DNA of 64,000 nucleotides, from the NCBI RefSeq assembly GCF_023028105.1, contig NZ_CP095491.1, positions 3,100,001 to 3,164,000 of the forward strand, given 5' to 3'. The stretch is from Halosolutus gelatinilyticus (GTDB lineage: Archaea; Halobacteriota; Halobacteria; Halobacteriales; Natrialbaceae). Below, piece by piece: positions 46,452 through 55,643 of this stretch (its first letter is position 1; each line of letters opens with the position of its first letter). Under the pieces are notes generated by a model. The model searched no databases, had not been told where the DNA came from, and saw only the letters and a program-made list of their open reading frames with translations. Both the position numbers and the translations under genes were made by a program.

Positions 46452-47078
46452 CGGAGTGCTAAGCGCAACACGCGCACACGGCTGGATCGGTCGGCTAATG
46501 GTCTATTACCGAACTCATCACTCAAATTGAACGTGTTCGGATCGGATTGCGTCGTTCGCCGATCGAGCGGTCAGCCGATCGCCGGTTCCGAACACGAACC
46601 GCCGCGAGGTAGCCGCCTAACCCGCCTCTTTCGGCGTTTTCGTGACGACGGTCGGTTTCGACGAGCAGCCGTCGATCGTCTCCCGAACGACTTCGGTGAA
46701 ACCCGGCGGTCCGGGTCCGGAATCGGCTTCGTTACCGGCTGCGGAGCGATGGCGATCATGAACGAAACTCGGTAGATACGGTCGATCGGCTGGTGCCGGG
46801 TCGGCCGAGACCGCGACGGAAAAACTGACCCGGTCGATACTCTTGACGTCAACTCTCTGTTATCGCGAGCGGGCGCAGTGATCTCGGATCGCTCCGATAC
46901 GGCCCGGCTCGCTTGTCGCGGCGACTTCTCTCCCTACGGCGCCGCGTTTCGGTCGCCGCGCAATTCGCGATAACGCACACTTCAATCGACGCGCCGTCTC
47001 CAGGACGAACAGGTTATTTTCGTGATGGTTTAATAGACACTCAATTACGAAGGCTGGACGCGACAACGGCGTTCACAC
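46452..47078. other. Long intergenic region before the mechanosensitive channel
   Basis: A 627-bp gap. A leftward frame open from 46859 to 46617 reads as protein-like sequence (GFTEVVRETIDG, TVVTKTPKEAG) but contains no ATG, GTG or TTG, so it may be a gene remnant. The right end (46990-47078) is AT-richer with GGTTTAATAGA about 45 nt before the channel ATG, a likely promoter. Confidence 0.35.
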
Positions 47079-47894
47079 ATGGTACCGATACAACCCGCCC
47101 AACAGGCACAGGTTCCTGAATGGTTGCAGGATCCCGTCGCGGATCTCGTCACGTTCCTCCCGCGGTTAGTCGGCGCGATCGTGATCCTTCTCATCGGCTG
47201 GATTCTCGGCCGCATCGCCGCGGGCATCGTTCGCCGGATCGCCGACGGCATCGAACTCGACCGAATGGTCCTCGAGACGCCGCTCGGGCGCATACTCGGC
47301 GGCACGGAACGGGCCGTCTCGAGCGCATTCGGAAAGCTCGCGAAGTGGTTCGTCTACGGCCTCGCCATTCTGGCGGCCGCGAACGCCCTCGCGATCCCGA
47401 CGCTGTCGGAGTGGATCTCGACGGCCGTCGCGTACTTGCCGGCCTTCATCGCCGGGTTGCTCGTGATCGTGCTCGGCTTCGTCGTCGCCGACTTCATCGG
47501 TGACGCCATCGAACGCACGCAAGCCGCCACCCAGAGCGCGTACGCGGGCTGGTTCGCCAACGGCGCGCGAATATTCCTCTACTTCACGGCGCTCGTCATC
47601 GGCCTCGACACGATGGGGATCGACGTCGGCATCCTCTACGTCTTCGCGCGAGCGCTCGCGTGGGGACTCGCCGCCGCCGTCGCGATCGGCGCCGGCGTCG
47701 CGTTCGGCTGGGGCGGCAAGGACTACGTCTCCCAGAACATCGATCGCTGGATGGGACGGACGTCCTCGGTCGCGCCGAACGAGGAGGGTTCCGGCGGATC
47801 GAGAGGAGCGGAAAGCCCGACCGGAGGTCAGACCCGGAGCAGCGATCGCGAACCCGGCTCCGAACCCGGTCCCGGCCCGAGCGAAGACGACTGA
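47079..47894 (+). CDS. MscS-like mechanosensitive ion channel protein (TM-helix repeat type)
   Basis: A 271-residue membrane protein with four or five hydrophobic helices carrying the repeated conserved channel helix: LVGAIVILLIGWILGRIAAG and YLPAFIAGLLVIVLGFVVAD are two copies of the same motif. The region AAVAIGAGVAFGWGGKDYVS is the end of the pore module, and a polar Ser/Gly/Pro tail follows. It lacks the full MscS beta domain, so it is the shorter 'conserved TM helix' class. Probably an osmotic release channel. Confidence 0.85.
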   Translation: MVPIQPAQQAQVPEWLQDPVADLVTFLPRLVGAIVILLIGWILGRIAAGIVRRIADGIELDRMVLETPLGRILGGTERAVSSAFGKLAKWFVYGLAILAAANALAIPTLSEWISTAVAYLPAFIAGLLVIVLGFVVADFIGDAIERTQAATQSAYAGWFANGARIFLYFTALVIGLDTMGIDVGILYVFARALAWGLAAAVAIGAGVAFGWGGKDYVSQNIDRWMGRTSSVAPNEEGSGGSRGAESPTGGQTRSSDREPGSEPGPGPSEDD

Positions 47895-47912
47895 ACCGCT
47901 CTTCGGTCGCCG

Positions 47913-48401
47913 TTATTCCGCGGGCGATCGAACCCGCGACGCTCTCGCAGCGGAATCGCGCGGAAAGAGCGGTTTAACCGGGACGACGACGAAGGATTTA
48001 ACGAGCCGACTTCCCGCCGGTCGCCACTTCTCGAGTCGCGCCACCGAGTGCGTCCCGGCGTAACACGCCTCGAGGCGATCGAGGGTCGTCTCGAACGCGT
48101 CCCTGTCGAACTGGTCGGCCGGGACACGATCGCTCACCACCGCGATCCCGTCCGTCCGGGCGTACACGTCGAGCCGGCCCTCGAACACGCGCTCCAGGTC
48201 CTCGACGCAGTCGTGGATCTCGCCGTCCCCCGGTCGATCGCCGTCGATCGGGAGGGAGACGTACGCCTGGTACCGATCGGGGCGCTCGCGGACGCGGCGC
48301 TTCCAGAACCGTTTCGCGATCGCTACCCACCGTCGCCCGGGGAGCCGCGTCTCGTCGCCCGCGTTCCCCGAGTCTCCGCGAGTCGCACTCCCGCTCCACA
48401 T
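47913..48401 (-). CDS. Haloarchaeal hypothetical protein
   Basis: A 162-residue soluble protein; the N-terminal 25 residues are weak and the real start may be further in. The core QAYVSLPIDGDRPGDGEIHD, DLERVFEGRLDVYARTDG and the conserved-looking SRLVKSFVVVPVKPLFPR indicate a folded alpha/beta domain. No family is recognised. It is convergent with the channel gene across 18 bp. Confidence 0.65.
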   Translation of the reverse strand: MWSGSATRGDSGNAGDETRLPGRRWVAIAKRFWKRRVRERPDRYQAYVSLPIDGDRPGDGEIHDCVEDLERVFEGRLDVYARTDGIAVVSDRVPADQFDRDAFETTLDRLEACYAGTHSVARLEKWRPAGSRLVKSFVVVPVKPLFPRDSAARASRVRSPAE

Positions 48402-48541
48402 TCGTTCTCACGTTCGACTCGGCGGCACCGGTAATACGTCCTTTGTTGTCGACCGGCGCCGCGGACCGTTGTCGATCCAGGCGATCCGAGCGCGTGAATT
48501 CGCGAGAGTTTTGTACGGCTGTCTGCTACCGCCCAGCAGCC

Positions 48542-48991
48542 ATGGACCGGCCGTTTTCGCCCCTCCGATCGCCGCTGCACGTCGGGTCCGTCGCCCTCGT
48601 CACGCTCGGCGTCGCGAGTAATGCCGCGTTAGCGTCGCCGTATCGGCAGCTCCCCGCGTTGCTCCTGATCGCCCTCGGCGTCGCCGGCGTCGCTACCGCC
48701 GCCCGAGAGCGCGCCCCCGACCGACTCCGAACCGCGACCCGCCGCTGGTGGCTGCTCGCGTTCGCGGCGTTTCTGCCGTACGCGCTGGCGACGGCCCCCG
48801 CGAGCGGTTCGGCCGCGGCCGTCGGCGCGGCGCTCGACGGACCGATCGCCGCGGTGGCCCTTGAGTCGATCGCCGGCGCGACGGTCTGCTGTGCGGTCGC
48901 GATGACGGTACTCTACGGTTTCGCCGCGTACGGTATCCATCCCGGTGCGCCGACGCCCGAAGAGCGCATCCTCTCGGAGGGGGACGAGTAG
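48542..48991 (+). CDS. Four-helix membrane protein, paralogue of 49600-50202
   Basis: A 149-residue membrane protein from MDRPFSPLRSPLHVGSVALV with four hydrophobic helices and the C-terminal signature FAAYGIHPGAPTPEERILSE. A TTTTGTAC element about 25-30 nt upstream of the ATG points to a leaderless transcript. The C-terminal motif recurs in the protein at 49600 as FREYGAQPGADAPEEQVLDS, so the two are paralogues. Function unknown. Confidence 0.75.
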   Translation: MDRPFSPLRSPLHVGSVALVTLGVASNAALASPYRQLPALLLIALGVAGVATAARERAPDRLRTATRRWWLLAFAAFLPYALATAPASGSAAAVGAALDGPIAAVALESIAGATVCCAVAMTVLYGFAAYGIHPGAPTPEERILSEGDE

Positions 48992-49049
48992 CTCACTGCC
49001 GCGTTCACCGGGGGATCGACGGACGGTGCGCGAGCGGGAGGAAATCGAA

Positions 49050-49562
49050 TCACAGCTTCTTCGCGACGATCGATCGTCGAATAAGATAGTAACTCAGAAC
49101 GGCGATCGACACGTAAAGCGACGTGAAATACCCGACGACGAGAACGAACGGATAACTCTGCCACATCGGGGTCCAATCCGAACCGCTGTTTTGCAAGTAC
49201 AGATGATCGAATACCACGCACGGGACGAAGACGACGGTCAGCGGGAGCACGATCAACACGACCAGCGTTTCGGGTACCCATCCCGAGACGGATGCGATAG
49301 CTGCCGCGTTCACTACTACCAACGCGAGTAATAAGAGAACCGGACCGTACCACCACCACTCGTTTTTGATTCGGGTGGTCTCGTAGAACTCTTCGAATTG
49401 GGTACGGATCGAGTCGGCACGAGTGGCGTAGATCCCGATCGCGGCCACGGCTGCGAGACTGCCGAAAACCGGTCCCGCGATGACCGAACTCAATCCGCTG
49501 GTGTACAACCCTATCGACAGCAACGTCGCCGGGCTGCCCTCGTACGTGTGCGATCGGCTCAT
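49050..49562 (-). CDS. Membrane protein of unknown function
   Basis: A 170-residue protein with about five hydrophobic helices (VIAGPVFGSLAAVAAIGIYA, YGPVLLLLALVVVNAAAIAS, LVVLIVLPLTVVFVPCVVF, YPFVLVVGYFTSLYVSIAVL). Its GC content is lower than that of the flanking genes, which may mark acquisition. It sits between two paralogous membrane proteins and is divergent from the second one by only 37 bp. I recognise no family. Confidence 0.65.
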   Translation of the reverse strand: MSRSHTYEGSPATLLSIGLYTSGLSSVIAGPVFGSLAAVAAIGIYATRADSIRTQFEEFYETTRIKNEWWWYGPVLLLLALVVVNAAAIASVSGWVPETLVVLIVLPLTVVFVPCVVFDHLYLQNSGSDWTPMWQSYPFVLVVGYFTSLYVSIAVLSYYLIRRSIVAKKL

Positions 49563-49599
49563 ACGACAGCTATACCCCCTTCAGGTTATATTTATTAGG

Positions 49600-50202
49600 A
49601 TGGCGTTTGGAACATTCGATCGAGCAGAGATCCTGCTGCCGGATCTCGATCGATTCGACCACTTCGGCCCGTTCGATCGCGCCGCGCTATCGCCGATCGC
49701 GGACAGCCAACAGGTATTTATCCGATGGGATACTGCCCTCACGAAAACGGTGCACGACGTGATTCCGACTCTCACTCGTTCGGATCGACACCTGCTCGCT
49801 GTTTCGTCCGGTTGTTTCGCCGGTGCCGGCGCCGCGACCGCCACCGTCGACGCCCTGGCTCCGACGCTCGGAGCGACCGCGCTCGCAGTCGCAGGCGTCT
49901 ACTGCCTCGCGAGGTACGCGAACGCGGTCTCTCGGCGGACGCTCGCGTCCTGCGCGCTCGCCTGCTGGGTCGCCTTTCTCGCGGTCGCCGGGGTTCACGC
50001 CGTCGGCCTCGAAGCCGTCGGATCGGCCGCCCCGGGGCCCTCTGGCGCGATCGTACTCGCGCTCAGCGGGGCGACGTGGGCGGCGTTGCTCTCTGCGTGT
50101 TCCGCCACGGCGTTTCTCGGCTTTCGGGAGTACGGCGCCCAGCCCGGCGCCGATGCGCCGGAAGAGCAGGTCCTAGACAGCGAGACGGCGTCCGACTACT
50201 GA
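49600..50202 (+). CDS. Membrane protein, paralogue of 48542-48991
   Basis: A 200-residue reading from the first ATG. Homology to the paralogue covers only about the last 140 residues (from HLLAVSSGCFAGAGA). A second TATA-like TATTTATC at about 49714 lies some 30 nt before an in-frame GTG at 49750 (VHDVIPTL). The true start may therefore be 49750, giving about 150 residues, close to the paralogue's 149. Four hydrophobic helices, C-terminal FREYGAQPGADAPEEQVL. Function unknown. Confidence 0.7.
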   Translation: MAFGTFDRAEILLPDLDRFDHFGPFDRAALSPIADSQQVFIRWDTALTKTVHDVIPTLTRSDRHLLAVSSGCFAGAGAATATVDALAPTLGATALAVAGVYCLARYANAVSRRTLASCALACWVAFLAVAGVHAVGLEAVGSAAPGPSGAIVLALSGATWAALLSACSATAFLGFREYGAQPGADAPEEQVLDSETASDY

Positions 50203-50206
50203 GTTC

Positions 50207-50872
50207 TCAGTCGACGCGGTAAGTCACGGCGATCCCCTCTCCGAGCGGAAGCACGATCGTCTCGAACGCCGGATCGGTCCGCACGCGATCGAGGTAGTCG
50301 GCGATCCCTCGCGTGTGCTCGTTGACCTCCTCCGGGGTCTCTCCCTCGGCTATGGCGAGCAACTTCTCGAACTCGATCGGGCCGGCCGCAATCGCGTTGT
50401 CGGCGACGATAACGCCGCCGACGGGAACCTTCTCCCGGATCGCGTCGAAGGCGTCCGCGTACCGGTACTTCTGGTGATCGATCAGCACGACGTCGAACGG
50501 GCCGTCGTAGCGGTCGACGGTCGCCATCGCGTCGCCGAGTTCGTACCGGGCGAGGTCGTCGTAGCCGCCGGCGGCCATGTACTCGCGGGCGAGGTCGAGT
50601 TCGTCCTCGTCGACCTCCGTGAGGACGACCTCGCCGTCCTCGGGGAGCACCTCGGCGAACCAGTAGGCGGAGTAGCCGTAGCCGGAGCCGAATTCAAAGA
50701 TCCGTTCCGCGTCGGCGAGACGGGCGACGAACCGGAGGAATGCGCCGACCTCCGGGCCGACGTGGGGGAACCCCTCACGTTCGGCGTAGGCGTCCATCTC
50801 GCGCAGCGTCTCGTCCGGTTCGGGGCCGATCGCGCGAACGAATCGTTCGACGTCGTCGGGAAGAACTGACAT
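50207..50872 (-). CDS. O-methyltransferase (caffeoyl-CoA/catechol type)
   Basis: A 221-residue class I SAM-dependent methyltransferase. The SAM motif is FEFGSGYGYSAYWFAEVLP, acidic ribose-binding ELTEVD-type residues occur in VVLTEVDEDELD, and DVVLIDHQKYRY plus ADNAI give the metal-binding Asp pair typical of the catechol/caffeoyl-CoA O-methyltransferase family. The acceptor is unknown. It is convergent with 49600 across 4 bp. Confidence 0.88.
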   Translation of the reverse strand: MSVLPDDVERFVRAIGPEPDETLREMDAYAEREGFPHVGPEVGAFLRFVARLADAERIFEFGSGYGYSAYWFAEVLPEDGEVVLTEVDEDELDLAREYMAAGGYDDLARYELGDAMATVDRYDGPFDVVLIDHQKYRYADAFDAIREKVPVGGVIVADNAIAAGPIEFEKLLAIAEGETPEEVNEHTRGIADYLDRVRTDPAFETIVLPLGEGIAVTYRVD

Positions 50873-51005
50873 ACGGTGTGACGCGACCCGACAACACCTA
50901 ACCGTTGGGGTGCGCGTCGACGCGGGCGAGCGGCCCTCCCCGAGGCGGTCTCGCCGCCGAACGCTGCGACGGCCGCCGTCGAACCCCGGTCGCGGTTCCC
51001 GTGTC

Positions 51006-52211
51006 TCACCCCGAACTATCGTTCGTCGACGAGGGAACGGAGCCGCTCGCTTCGGCGCGGGCGACCGCCCGCTTCAACAGCGACGGGGTCAGGAGCACCG
51101 ATATCACGAAGACGACCAGATAGGCCACGAAGATCCGCTCGTCGATGATGCCCTGGGTAACGCCGAGCGCGACGATGGCGATGCCGGACTCGGAGCGCGG
51201 CAGTAACGCGAACCCGAAGATCAGCGAGTGTTCCCGCGGCCCCCCGGCGAGGAGGTTTCCGACGTAGCCCGCGGCGAAGTTCGAGAGGAGGCCGAAAATC
51301 GCGAAGACGACGATGAACGAACTGATGGTCAGAGCGCCGAGGTCCATTCGGGCGCCGATGGCGACGAAGTAAAGCGGGATGAACACGCCGTAGGCGATCC
51401 CGTACACGTTCGACTGGAGGTCCTTGCCCTCGAGTCGCTTGTTCGTCGAGACGATCAGCCCGATCGCCAGCGCGCCGATGAAGTACGAGAGGTTCGCCGC
51501 GTTCGACGCGTAGCCGAAGACGAACAGGAGCCCGAGAACGGCGATGAAGTCCGCCTCGTCGACCTGAAAGTTCGCGAGAAGGTTCGCTATCGGATCCAGG
51601 AGGAACCGGTAGAACACGACCAAGGCGACGAAAAAGAGGACGGCCAGTCCGAGTGCGGAGAGGGTCTGCCCCGTCCCGCCGGCGACGAAGAACAGGGGAA
51701 GGAGGGAGATTCCGAGGAGCCCGATGATGTCGTCCACAGCCGACGCGCCGAGGATCCACCGGCCGTACTGCGTGTCGAGCTTGTCGAGCGCCAGGAGCGT
51801 CCGAACGACGATCGAGACGGAGGTGACGGAGAGGATGAGCCCGAGATAGAGACTCGCCTCGAGTCCGAAGCCGTAGAACGTGCCGATCACGTAGCCGACG
51901 ACGAAGGGGAGTATCACGCCCGAGAGCCCGATTATCAGCACCGGCCGGAACGCGGCCAGCAACTGGTCCAGGCTGATCTGCTGGTAGCCGGCGTCGAAGA
52001 ACAGGAGGAGCCCGCCGATGGTCGCAATGAGGATGAACGGGCTCGTTTGATCCGTGGTGCCGATGAGCGCGAGCACCGACGGCCCGAGCAGAATGCCGGC
52101 GACGATCTCCCCGAGAAAGCCCGGTTCGCCCAGCCGTTCGATCGCCTCGCTCAGGACCAGCGAGACCAGCAGACTCGCCCCGACGACCAGAAACAGTTCG
52201 AGCGACGCCAT
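51006..52211 (-). CDS. Kef-type cation:proton antiporter (CPA2)
   Basis: A 401-residue membrane protein with about 12 hydrophobic helices. The N-terminal GFLGEIVAGILLGPSVLALI, LLLFDAGYQQI and the core GASAVDDIIGLLGISLLPLF carry the Asp-Asp pair of CPA2 exchangers. There is no C-terminal RCK/TrkA domain. It exports Na+ or K+ in exchange for H+. It is divergent from the dCTP deaminase-like gene. Confidence 0.92.
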   Translation of the reverse strand: MASLELFLVVGASLLVSLVLSEAIERLGEPGFLGEIVAGILLGPSVLALIGTTDQTSPFILIATIGGLLLFFDAGYQQISLDQLLAAFRPVLIIGLSGVILPFVVGYVIGTFYGFGLEASLYLGLILSVTSVSIVVRTLLALDKLDTQYGRWILGASAVDDIIGLLGISLLPLFFVAGGTGQTLSALGLAVLFFVALVVFYRFLLDPIANLLANFQVDEADFIAVLGLLFVFGYASNAANLSYFIGALAIGLIVSTNKRLEGKDLQSNVYGIAYGVFIPLYFVAIGARMDLGALTISSFIVVFAIFGLLSNFAAGYVGNLLAGGPREHSLIFGFALLPRSESGIAIVALGVTQGIIDERIFVAYLVVFVISVLLTPSLLKRAVARAEASGSVPSSTNDSSG

Positions 52212-52534
52212 CTACGAGACCCTCCTCGCGAGGCCAGCGCGAGCAACAGCCATGCCATCGTCCGTTCGCCGATGGGCGGCATTAGTAATGGGTGCGTATG
52301 CTCGGTTCCGGCGCTCACGCGACGGAAAGCGATCGACGACGGCGGCCCGATCGGACTCGAGCCGCTTCCGGGAGTCGTGACGCAGCCCGTTCGGCCCGTC
52401 CTACCCGTCGTTTCGCCGTAAACACGGCGTTTCACGGCTCGGTACGGAAGGCCGCGGACGGACGACGGCGAACGTCGCCGGGCGACGGGACGACGCGAGA
52501 TTTTTTGCCGTTCCGGACCGTCGATAGCGTTGAA
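52212..52534. promoter_or_regulatory. Divergent promoter region, antiporter / dCTP deaminase-like gene
   Basis: A 323-bp gap. The antiporter side has CATTACTAATG near 52281-52291 as a TATA candidate. The other side has GATTTTTTGC about 30 nt before the ATG at 52535. A perfect hairpin, CGCCGT-AAAC-ACGGCG, lies at 52414-52429. No gene seen. Confidence 0.4.
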
Positions 52535-52975
52535 ATGAGCGACGAACATCCGCTCGTCGGTTTCGTCGATAACCTGGTGTACGAACCGGTACAGGTCCAC
52601 GAGCACGGGATCGATCTGACGGTCAGCGCCGTTTACGAGGTCGCCGACCCCGGTCGGATCGACTTCGGCGGCGACGAACTCGAGGACGCCGACCTCGATC
52701 CCGTCCCGACGGAGCTCCGGGACCCCGACGACGAGTACGGCTGGTGGACGCTCGAGGGCGGCCGGTACGTCCTCCAGCACAACGAGTTCCTGACCGATCC
52801 CGACGCGCCGCTGCTGTGTCAGCCGCGGAACGAACTTCTGGCGCGAGGCGGCTCCCACCCGACCGTGCAGGTCACCTCGCACCTGCCGCTGTTCCCGCTT
52901 TCGGTCCCGGACGGCGGCCTCGAACTCAAGGAGAACGCCCGCGTGTCGACGCTGCTGCCGATCGGTAGCGAGTAG
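52535..52975 (+). CDS. dCTP deaminase/dUTPase-family protein
   Basis: A 146-residue protein from MSDEHPLVGFVDNLVY. The family hallmark HGIDLTVSAVYEVADPGRI is followed by GGRYVLQHNEFL and CQPRNELLARGGSHPTVQV, the trimeric dUTPase-fold core as in archaeal dCTP deaminases. The short length and altered central motif leave activity open: it may deaminate dCTP, hydrolyse dUTP, or be a non-catalytic relative. Leaderless promoter 30 nt upstream. Confidence 0.75.
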   Translation: MSDEHPLVGFVDNLVYEPVQVHEHGIDLTVSAVYEVADPGRIDFGGDELEDADLDPVPTELRDPDDEYGWWTLEGGRYVLQHNEFLTDPDAPLLCQPRNELLARGGSHPTVQVTSHLPLFPLSVPDGGLELKENARVSTLLPIGSE

Positions 52976-53089
52976 CGCCGACCCTGTCGGACCCCGAAGC
53001 GTCCGCTCGATCGCGCTCGATCGAACGTCGTAGGTCGCTCTGTCGCCCGCGGGCGACGACCGGTGAGTGACGGCCGACGGCGCCCGTCG

Positions 53090-53890
53090 TCACCGGCCGA
53101 CGTACTCCGGGTCGCGATCGTCGAAGAAGGCGGCGACGCCCTCCTCGTGATCGTCGGTGCCGAAGACGATCCCCTGCGCGACCGCCTCGTCGGTCATGGC
53201 CCGTTCGACGGTCTTGTCGAGGCCCTCGCCGACGAGCCGTTTCGTGTGGCGCATCGCAACCGGCGGCCCGGAGACGATCCGCTCGACGAACGCGTCGACC
53301 TTCTCGTCGAACTCGTCGTCGGCGTAGACGTGATTGACGAGCCCGAGCTCCGCCGCGCGATCGGCGTCGACGATCTCGCCGGTCAGGGCGAGTTCCTTCG
53401 CCACGTTCTCGCCGACGATCCGCGGCAGGAGGTAGGAGGTACCGGCGTCGACGCTCAGACCGACCTGCCGGAAGACGAAGCCGAACGCGGCGTCCTCGGT
53501 CGCCAGCTGCATATCGCAGGCCAGCGCGAGATTCGCCCCCGCACCGACCGCCGGACCGTCGACGATCGCGATCGTCGGCAGCGGGAACTCGATCAGTCGA
53601 GCGATCGTCCTGCTGGTCGTCCGTTCCAGGGTTCGGACCCGATCGTCGATCGGGACGTCCTCCTGAATCCCCTCGACCATCGCCTCGATGTCACCGCCGG
53701 CGGAAAAGGCCCCGCCGGAACCCTCCACGACGATACAGCGGGCGTCGCTATCTTCGATCTCCTCCAGAGCCTCGACGATCCCCGCGCCGATCTCTCTGGA
53801 GAGCGCGTTCCGGCGATCGGGCTGGTCGAGCGTGATCGTCGCGGCGCCGTCGGCCTCGATCTCGAGGCGCACCGCGTCACCGAGGGTCAT
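53090..53890 (-). CDS. Enoyl-CoA hydratase/isomerase family protein
   Basis: A 266-residue crotonase from MTLGDAVRLEIEADG. The oxyanion-hole segments are GAFSAGGDIEAM and GPAVGAGANLALACD, and the C-terminus has FGTDDHEEGVAAFFDDRDPE typical of hydratases. Its ATG overlaps by 4 bp the stop of the acyl-CoA ligase gene (ATGA), so the two form an operon for acyl activation and hydration. The usual catalytic Glu pair is not obvious, so an isomerase or other crotonase reaction is possible. Confidence 0.9.
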   Translation of the reverse strand: MTLGDAVRLEIEADGAATITLDQPDRRNALSREIGAGIVEALEEIEDSDARCIVVEGSGGAFSAGGDIEAMVEGIQEDVPIDDRVRTLERTTSRTIARLIEFPLPTIAIVDGPAVGAGANLALACDMQLATEDAAFGFVFRQVGLSVDAGTSYLLPRIVGENVAKELALTGEIVDADRAAELGLVNHVYADDEFDEKVDAFVERIVSGPPVAMRHTKRLVGEGLDKTVERAMTDEAVAQGIVFGTDDHEEGVAAFFDDRDPEYVGR

Positions 53891-55479
53891 TCGCCGGCCT
53901 CCGCCGTCCCCTCGCGCTCGCGGAGTTTGAACTTCTGCACTTTGCCGGTCGTCGTCCGCGGGAGTTCGTCGACGAACTCGACCTCGCGGGGGTGTTTGTA
54001 CGCCGCGAGGCGAGTCAGGCAGTACTCCTTGATATCGTCCTCCGTGACGCCGGCGTCGGGCGCGCGGACGACGTACGCCTTGACCGTCTCGCCGCGGCGC
54101 TCGTCCGGGATACCGGCGACGGCGGCGTCGGCGACGGCCTCGTGCTCGAAGAGGAGTTCCTCGACCTCCCGCGGATAGACGTTGTAGCCGCCCGTGACGA
54201 TCATGTGCTTCTCGCGATCGACGACGTAGAAGAAGCCGTCCTCGTCGCGGTACCCGACGTCGCCGGTGTGGAACCAGCGTCCATCGCCCTCCTCGGTGAA
54301 GGCCTCCTCGTTCGCGCCGGGCAGGCCGTAGTAGCCCTTCATCACGTTCGGCCCCGACACGACGATCTCGCCCGCGATCTCGTCGAGGTCCGCCTGGGCT
54401 TCGTCTATCGGCCCCCGCTCGACGGGAGCGAGCTCCTCGAACTCGTCGTCGACGATCTTCGAGTCGACGCCGGGGACGGGCTTGCCGATGCTTCCGACGC
54501 GGCGGCCGTCGATCGGGCTGTTGAAGTGGGTGATCGGGCTGGTTTCGGTCAGGCCGTACCCCTCGTAGATCGTCACGTCGTAGAGTTCCTCGAACTGCCG
54601 GAGGACCTCCACGGGGATGCCGGCGCCGCCGACGCCGCAGAGCCGCAGCGAGGAGAGGTCGAACGTCTCGGCGTTCGGCTGGTTGATGATGTCGTTGTAC
54701 ATCGCCGGAACGCCGTGCATCAGCGTCAGTTCCTGCTCCTCGACGATCGAGACGGCCTCCTGGGCGTCCCACTGGGGAACCGCGTAGTAGGTGCCCCCGC
54801 TGAACAGCGTCGCGTTCATCACGACGGTCATTCCGTAGATGTGAAAGAGAGGCAGGACGCCGAGCTGTTTGTCGTCCGGGCCGATTCCGTCGGGGATGAG
54901 CTCGTCCGCCATCGAGGCGTTCGAGGCGAGGTTCTCGTGGGTCAACTGGACCCCCTTCGGCGTGCCCGTCGTCCCGCTCGTGTACGGTTGGACCGCGACG
55001 TCGTCGCCGTCGCGATCGACGATCTCGGGATCGCCCCGGACGAGGAACTCCTCAAACGGCGTGACGCCGTCGGCCTCGCCGCCGTCCGTCTCACCCACGC
55101 TAACGACGTGTTCGACGTCGGTCTCGTCCTGAACCTCCTTTACGAAGGGGACGAGATCGGCCAGCGCGACGACGACCGTTGCGCCGCTGTCGCCAAGCAG
55201 GTGGCCGATTTCGCGGGCCTTGTACTGCGGGTTCATCGGCACGACCACGCCGCCGGCGCGAAGCGTTCCGTGGAAGGCGATCACGAACGGGGGAACGTTC
55301 GGCAGGTAGATCGCCACGCGATCGTCCGCGCCGACGCCCCGTTCCTCGAGGGCGGCGGCGAACGCTCCCGCCTGCGCCCAGAACTCCTCGTACGACGTCT
55401 CCGTACCCTCGAATCCGATCGCGGTGGCGTCCCCGTGCTCCTCGACGGCCGCCGCGATGCTCGTGACAAGATTTGCCAT
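53887..55479 (-). CDS. Long-chain fatty-acid/acyl-CoA ligase
   Basis: A 530-residue ANL-family enzyme. The P-loop YTSGTTGTPKG spans 166-176, and further motifs are YEGYGLTETSPITHF, GDVGYRDEDGFFYVVDREK and the C-terminal RTTTGKVQKFK containing the adenylation Lys. It forms acyl-AMP and then acyl-CoA, feeding beta-oxidation. It leads the operon with the enoyl-CoA hydratase. The promoter region upstream contains the TTACCGTAGGTAA palindrome. Confidence 0.93.
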   Translation of the reverse strand: MANLVTSIAAAVEEHGDATAIGFEGTETSYEEFWAQAGAFAAALEERGVGADDRVAIYLPNVPPFVIAFHGTLRAGGVVVPMNPQYKAREIGHLLGDSGATVVVALADLVPFVKEVQDETDVEHVVSVGETDGGEADGVTPFEEFLVRGDPEIVDRDGDDVAVQPYTSGTTGTPKGVQLTHENLASNASMADELIPDGIGPDDKQLGVLPLFHIYGMTVVMNATLFSGGTYYAVPQWDAQEAVSIVEEQELTLMHGVPAMYNDIINQPNAETFDLSSLRLCGVGGAGIPVEVLRQFEELYDVTIYEGYGLTETSPITHFNSPIDGRRVGSIGKPVPGVDSKIVDDEFEELAPVERGPIDEAQADLDEIAGEIVVSGPNVMKGYYGLPGANEEAFTEEGDGRWFHTGDVGYRDEDGFFYVVDREKHMIVTGGYNVYPREVEELLFEHEAVADAAVAGIPDERRGETVKAYVVRAPDAGVTEDDIKEYCLTRLAAYKHPREVEFVDELPRTTTGKVQKFKLREREGTAEAGE

Positions 55480-55548
55480 GGTTAGAGAGATGTGTTTCCG
55501 TGTGTCGTAAAAAAGGTTTACATCGTTTGGCTAATAGGGCAATTTGAT

Positions 55549-55561
55549 TTACCGTAGGTAA
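55549..55561. promoter_or_regulatory. Putative operator TTACCGTAGGTAA (copy 2 of a shared fatty-acid gene motif)
   Basis: A perfect inverted repeat with arms TTACC and GGTAA and spacer GTA, 70 bp upstream of the acyl-CoA ligase ATG and about 55 bp before the TATA-like element of the divergent usp gene. It matches 8390-8402 at 11 of 13 positions. It probably controls the ligase operon, but usp cannot be excluded as target. Confidence 0.55.
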
Positions 55562-55643
55562 CCATTCCCGGCGAGTCGGGCCGAGGCGATCGCCCGCGCA
55601 ACTCGAGAGTATTTACGGGCGTGCTCCTAACGTCCGTCACGCG

